Assembly (NCBI GenBank): GCA_020025955.1
Contig: JAHHRF010000070.1
Coordinates: 1-8,688, forward strand
Length of the DNA stretch: 8,688 bases
Origin: Sutterella sp.
GTDB lineage: Bacteria; Pseudomonadota; Gammaproteobacteria; Burkholderiales; Burkholderiaceae_F
Direction: 5' to 3'
Each line of letters begins with the position of its first letter. Position 1 is the first letter of the stretch. The translations under genes and the position numbers were made by a program. Below the pieces are notes generated by a model. The model was given only the letters and a program-made list of their open reading frames with translations, was not told the origin of the DNA and did no database searches. Below, in pieces: positions 5,448-8,688 of the stretch.

Positions 5448-6679
5448 AACTTTTCTCCTTCAAAGGGTAAGGGGGCTTTGGGGGCACGGGTCGCGTGCAC
5501 CAGACGCTCTTCACGTGCCCACATCGGGATTTTCTTCATCAAAATTAAGGTGCCAATGCCGCCTGGAATCACCGTAAAGAGCGCTAAGTGGCCTAAAAGC
5601 TTTAACGTGTGACTCACGTCCGTCCCCAAGGACCAGCAAGCGCCTTGCACTTCCAAGAAGGTGGTAAGGGGCAAAAAGCTCCCAAAGTAGGGGACGCCTG
5701 GCGTCATCGAATTAAAGGGGTAAGAAAAGCCCGTGAAGGGAAAGCTCGGGGCAAAAAACGCAATCGAAAAGACGAGCGCAATCACCCAGCTCGGGGCCAT
5801 GGCAGAAAAGAGTAACCCGTAGCCAATCGTCCCCCAGATAAAGAGGACGGCACCCACCATCCAGAGCCAGAGGCTTCCCGCAGGGACATTCCCTTCAAAG
5901 CCCGCAAACCAGGCCACCCAGCCGATGGCAAAGAGGCTGTAGAGTGCCGTCCAAGGAAGAAGTTTCCCAACGAGCGCAGCAGACACTGACCCTTCTGCGG
6001 ACTTGAGCCACCCGCGCATGGAGCCATCTCGCCAGTCACGCACTAAAACGCCCACCAGCGTCAACGCGCAAGCGATCCCCAAAACCCCAGGGATTAAGGT
6101 AATGAGCAAGTAGCCATTAAAGTTAAAGGCAGGGTTGCCTAAGACGCGCAGGTTCGGGACGTTGGCGCGAAGGCGTTCTTCATTTTCATCGGGGTTCCCG
6201 CCAATGTAGCGGGTCTTTAACGTAGCGCCGTTATCCAGTTTGATTTGCCCCAACGCCGTTTTAAAGTCCACTTCTAAGGTGGTGCCAATCGCAAAGAGGC
6301 TTTTGTTGAGTTCAAGTTCTGCCGTGCCGCCGGTGCCAGAGACTTCGTCTTTGGTGAAATTGCGCGGGATCACAAGCACCGCATAGGTGTCCCCACGGCG
6401 AAGTCCTTCTTGCGCAGACTGTCGATCGGTGTAGCCGACAAAACTCACGCTCGGCAACGCATCAAACGTTTGGATCATGGCGCGCGCAGACGGTCCCCCA
6501 TCGAGGTCGACTAACCCCACGGGCAATTGGGTCATGAGGCCGCCCCCAAACCCTTGCGAGAGGACCCACACCCACAATAAGGGCATGAGAATCCCGGTGA
6601 TGATTTCCCAAGGACGTCGGAAGGCGCCACGCACCTCATAGTGCGCCGCGCGTCCCATCCGCGCAAACCAGCGAATCAT
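5444..6679 (-). CDS. ABC-2 type permease, first of a pair, efflux system
   Basis: The 411-residue product has the same architecture as its downstream neighbour: a short N-terminal cytoplasmic part, TM1 at about 26-43, a periplasmic domain at about 45-187 starting with QLPVGLVDLDGGPSAR, then TM segments at about 188-212, 237-260, 268-292, 298-318 and 364-382. The shared (L/I)PxGxxDLD motif and topology mark the two as paralogues. It ends in a basic, proline-containing cytoplasmic tail (about 383-411) absent from the partner. No nucleotide-binding motif is present. The ATG at 6679 follows the adaptor stop by only 3 bp, with GGAG (6692-6689) 9 nt upstream. It overlaps the next gene by 4 bp. It most likely forms the inner-membrane part of a tripartite exporter with the adaptor and outer-membrane protein encoded upstream. 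The substrate cannot be read from sequence. Confidence 0.88.
   Translation of the reverse strand: MIRWFARMGRAAHYEVRGAFRRPWEIITGILMPLLWVWVLSQGFGGGLMTQLPVGLVDLDGGPSARAMIQTFDALPSVSFVGYTDRQSAQEGLRRGDTYAVLVIPRNFTKDEVSGTGGTAELELNKSLFAIGTTLEVDFKTALGQIKLDNGATLKTRYIGGNPDENEERLRANVPNLRVLGNPAFNFNGYLLITLIPGVLGIACALTLVGVLVRDWRDGSMRGWLKSAEGSVSAALVGKLLPWTALYSLFAIGWVAWFAGFEGNVPAGSLWLWMVGAVLFIWGTIGYGLLFSAMAPSWVIALVFSIAFFAPSFPFTGFSYPFNSMTPGVPYFGSFLPLTTFLEVQGACWSLGTDVSHTLKLLGHLALFTVIPGGIGTLILMKKIPMWAREERLVHATRAPKAPLPFEGEKL
5455..5460 (-). promoter_or_regulatory. Strong ribosome binding site for the second permease
   Basis: AAGGAG on the minus strand lies 7 nt before the ATG at 5447, inside the last codons of the upstream permease gene. 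Together with the ATGA overlap it points to translational coupling and similar amounts of the two permeases. Confidence 0.8.
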
Positions 6680-6682
6680 GGG

Positions 6683-7687
6683 TTAACGCTCCACGATCAC
6701 GCTCATGCCAGGACGAAGCCCTTCAACGGCCTCCGTCGGGCGGACACGCACTTCAAAGGTACGAAGGTCGTAGCCCGAATTTTGACGGGTGGCACGCCAC
6801 ACGGCGTATTCGCCACGGGCATTGATCCATTCCACCTTCCAGGTGATGGTTTTGTTTAACGCGGGCAAGAACCCACGGATTTCGGTGCCTTTCTTGAGTT
6901 CCGGCAACAAGTCTTCACGCACGTTAAAGGTGGCCCAGACGTCTTTTAAGTTGGTGAGCATCACGACGGGGTAGCCAGGGGGCACAATTTCGCCCGCCTT
7001 CATCACAATCTTGTTGATTTCCCCATCCATCGGCGCCTTGATGGCGGCTTCGTTCACAAGGCTTTGCACCTCTGCGACGCCCGAGGCGGCTTGCGCGACC
7101 AAGGCTTTCGCAGCGGCCTTATCTTCCGATCGCGCCCCTTCGTCTAAGGCGGAGACCTTGGCTTTGGCGGCGACCACTAATTCGGAGGCGGCACGGTATT
7201 TGGCTTTCACTTCGTCAAACTGCTGCGCCGGGATTAAGCCTTCTTTGTAGAGGCTCTCCATACGGTTAAAGCTCGAGCGAGCAAACTCTAACGCGGCCAC
7301 GGCACGGGCTAAGTCGGCGCGTGCGGCTTCCTTTTCTTGCGAGCGGGGGCCGACCTCGGCTAACTCTTCGCGAGCCTTAGCGGCCGCTTCTTGGGCTTGC
7401 ACTTGGGCTAACTTCGCATCAATTTCGGGAAGGTTTAAGTGGGCTACGATGTCGCCCGCTTTTACACTTTGCCCTTCTTCCACGTCCACCGACAAGACGC
7501 GCCCCGGCACTTTCGCGCCCACGGCAATCGTCGTTGCGTCCACCATCCCCTGCAAGGGAACGGGATCGGGGTGACTGGCTTTCCAAGCGCCCCAGCCAAC
7601 AAAGATGGACATACCTAAGAGGCAAACGCCCCCAATTAAGGCGGGGATTTGCCCAGGACGGGCTTCAGATTTCGTTTGGGTAGTCAT
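6683..7687 (-). CDS. HlyD/YbhG-type periplasmic membrane fusion (adaptor) protein
   Basis: The 334-residue product has one N-terminal membrane anchor (about 15-35) and otherwise faces the periplasm. The biotinyl-lipoyl-like domain is split in two as usual: about 53-85 (VGAKVPGRVLSVDVEEGQ, then VKAGDIVAHL) and about 214-246 (AAIKAPMDGEI, then AGEIVPPGYPVVML). Between them is an Ala/Lys/Glu-rich coiled-coil hairpin (about 88-212). A beta-barrel and membrane-proximal part follow (about 247-334), with the closing motif VEGLRPGMSVIVER. The protein should bridge the inner-membrane permeases and the TolC-like channel encoded next to it. The ATG at 7687 gives a basic N-terminus and a normal anchor, although the upstream sequence has only a weak Shine-Dalgarno match. 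It starts 23 bp after the OMP gene and ends 3 bp before the first permease, so all are one operon. Confidence 0.92.
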   Translation of the reverse strand: MTTQTKSEARPGQIPALIGGVCLLGMSIFVGWGAWKASHPDPVPLQGMVDATTIAVGAKVPGRVLSVDVEEGQSVKAGDIVAHLNLPEIDAKLAQVQAQEAAAKAREELAEVGPRSQEKEAARADLARAVAALEFARSSFNRMESLYKEGLIPAQQFDEVKAKYRAASELVVAAKAKVSALDEGARSEDKAAAKALVAQAASGVAEVQSLVNEAAIKAPMDGEINKIVMKAGEIVPPGYPVVMLTNLKDVWATFNVREDLLPELKKGTEIRGFLPALNKTITWKVEWINARGEYAVWRATRQNSGYDLRTFEVRVRPTEAVEGLRPGMSVIVER

Positions 7688-7710
7688 GACAAATCTTTTA
7701 CTTCAATCAA

Positions 7711-8688
7711 TTAGTGTTCGACGACTAAGTCGGAGCGCTCGAGGGTCTTGGCAAAGTGCTGCATTTGACCGGCAGCCGCATGCAATGTCACCCAACTCAC
7801 GTCAAAGGTGAAGGCGGCGGCACGGCGTTTGACTTCCGAGGCTAAGAGTTTGGTGCGCGCATTGTCCACATCGGTGGCGGTGGCTAAGCCTTGAGCAAAG
7901 GCGGCCTCGCGAAGGCGCAGGTTTTCTTTTGCCAACGCCGTGGTCCCAAGACTCAATTCATAGGCCTGACGGGCTTCACGCACACGAAGCCACGCGGCTT
8001 CCACGGCTTCTGAGACGCCCACGCGGGCTTCACGTTGTGCGGCTTGCGCTTTTTCCGTGAGGGCAACCGCTGCTTGACGGGTCGACGAGCGGTCCAAGTT
8101 ATCCCACAAGGTAAAGCTCACACCCACCCCGGCAATCCAATCGGGTTCCGTGACGGATAAATAGTGTTTGACGAGGTTTTTGCTCCCAAAGGCAAAGACC
8201 TTGGGCTTAAAGCTCGCGTCCGCAGCCACCACGCCCTGTTGGGCACGGCTCGCGATGACATCGGTTTTGGCGAGAATGGGCGACGCGCTCTGGGCTTTAG
8301 CCTGCCAGTCAGCAAGCGACCCTAAGTCCCCGGTTAAAACAAATAAGGGGGAACTTAACGGCGGGAGCGCCTCCAAACGCAAGGCATGGCGCAATTGGCT
8401 CTGGGCAATTTCTAAAGCTGTGCGTGCGTCATCCAATTCCGTGCGGGCTTTGTCGCGGCTCACTTCAACGCTTAAACGCTCGACTTTGCTGATTACACCT
8501 TTACGTTCAAAGGCAAGGGCGCGATCGAGCGCGCGGTTTTCGTCCGCTAAGTTACTGGTGCGAAGGTCCACTAAGCTCTGCGCTAACTGGACACCGTAGT
8601 AAAGCCCCACCGTTTGCGCATCCAACACGTTTTCACTTTGTTGGCGATCGGCAATGGCTTCCGAGACCCCTAACTTTAAGTTTTCTTG
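7711..8688 (-). CDS. TolC-family outer-membrane efflux protein (5' end missing)
   Basis: The reading frame is open to the right edge, so 325 codons of the C-terminal part are present and the true start lies outside the window. A GTG at 8628 is an internal codon, not a start. The sequence is the alternation typical of TolC-like channels: long Ala/Glu/Arg-rich helices (for example around NLADENRALDRALAFERKG and the later RVGVSEAVEAAWLRVREARQ), separated by a beta segment near GVGVSFTLWD. The helix break with FAQGLATATDVDNARTKLL is a family hallmark. The family forms a trimeric outer-membrane beta-barrel plus periplasmic tunnel that docks to an HlyD-type adaptor, which is the next gene. The visible protein ends shortly after the last helix with no long tail. 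The substrate is unknown. No promoter is visible because the gene's start is missing. Confidence 0.9.
   Translation of the reverse strand, partial: QENLKLGVSEAIADRQQSENVLDAQTVGLYYGVQLAQSLVDLRTSNLADENRALDRALAFERKGVISKVERLSVEVSRDKARTELDDARTALEIAQSQLRHALRLEALPPLSSPLFVLTGDLGSLADWQAKAQSASPILAKTDVIASRAQQGVVAADASFKPKVFAFGSKNLVKHYLSVTEPDWIAGVGVSFTLWDNLDRSSTRQAAVALTEKAQAAQREARVGVSEAVEAAWLRVREARQAYELSLGTTALAKENLRLREAAFAQGLATATDVDNARTKLLASEVKRRAAAFTFDVSWVTLHAAAGQMQHFAKTLERSDLVVEH

Noticed and set aside
8168..8599. 143-codon plus-strand frame
   Set aside because: Antisense shadow of the TolC-family gene; Ser/Arg/Ala-rich composition typical of reverse reading.
8628..8628. GTG as the start of the TolC-like gene
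   Set aside because: The frame stays open through the window edge and the upstream codons continue a normal helical sequence, so it is an internal codon.
1..8688. CRISPR arrays, tRNA or rRNA genes, complete insertion sequences
   Set aside because: No regularly spaced repeats, no cloverleaf or rRNA-like stretches and no transposase frames were seen on either strand.

Overview
The window looks like a piece of a Gram-negative chromosome, most likely a betaproteobacterium of the Burkholderiales (a Sutterellaceae-like gut organism is my best guess). The reasons are an outer-membrane TolC-type protein with a periplasmic adaptor, a type V secretion ESPR signal peptide, a two-module RlhA-type U32 protein, and a TatD gene followed by a secreted ankyrin-repeat gene. 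The lineage is inferred from gene content only. Every supported gene is on the minus strand, so transcription runs from the right edge to the left edge.

Right half (8688 down to 4278): a tightly packed efflux/export operon in the order TolC-family outer-membrane protein (5' end cut off by the window), HlyD-type membrane fusion protein, ABC-2 permease, ABC-2 permease. The last two genes overlap by 4 bp (ATGA) with a strong Shine-Dalgarno sequence. No ATP-binding subunit is encoded between the adaptor and the terminator at 4209-4234. The ATPase is therefore either further upstream, elsewhere in the genome, or absent.

Middle (4152 down to 659): a second cluster of three closely spaced genes: a TatD-family metal-dependent deoxyribonuclease/hydrolase, a signal-peptide-bearing ankyrin-repeat protein, and RlhA, a U32 protein for 23S rRNA cytidine hydroxylation. 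It ends in a 16-bp-stem intrinsic terminator at 599-636, followed by a second hairpin. These are mainly housekeeping and RNA/DNA-maintenance functions.

Left end (598 down to 1): about 540 bp with no convincing gene and clearly lower GC (my hand count for 241-480 is 89 of 240, 37%; two 60-base coding samples gave 50% and 63%). It holds a dyad, short direct repeats and a weak promoter-like element. It leads into the first 19 codons of a gene whose product begins with an extended signal peptide region (ESPR), the mark of large autotransporter or trimeric adhesin proteins. That gene continues off the left edge.
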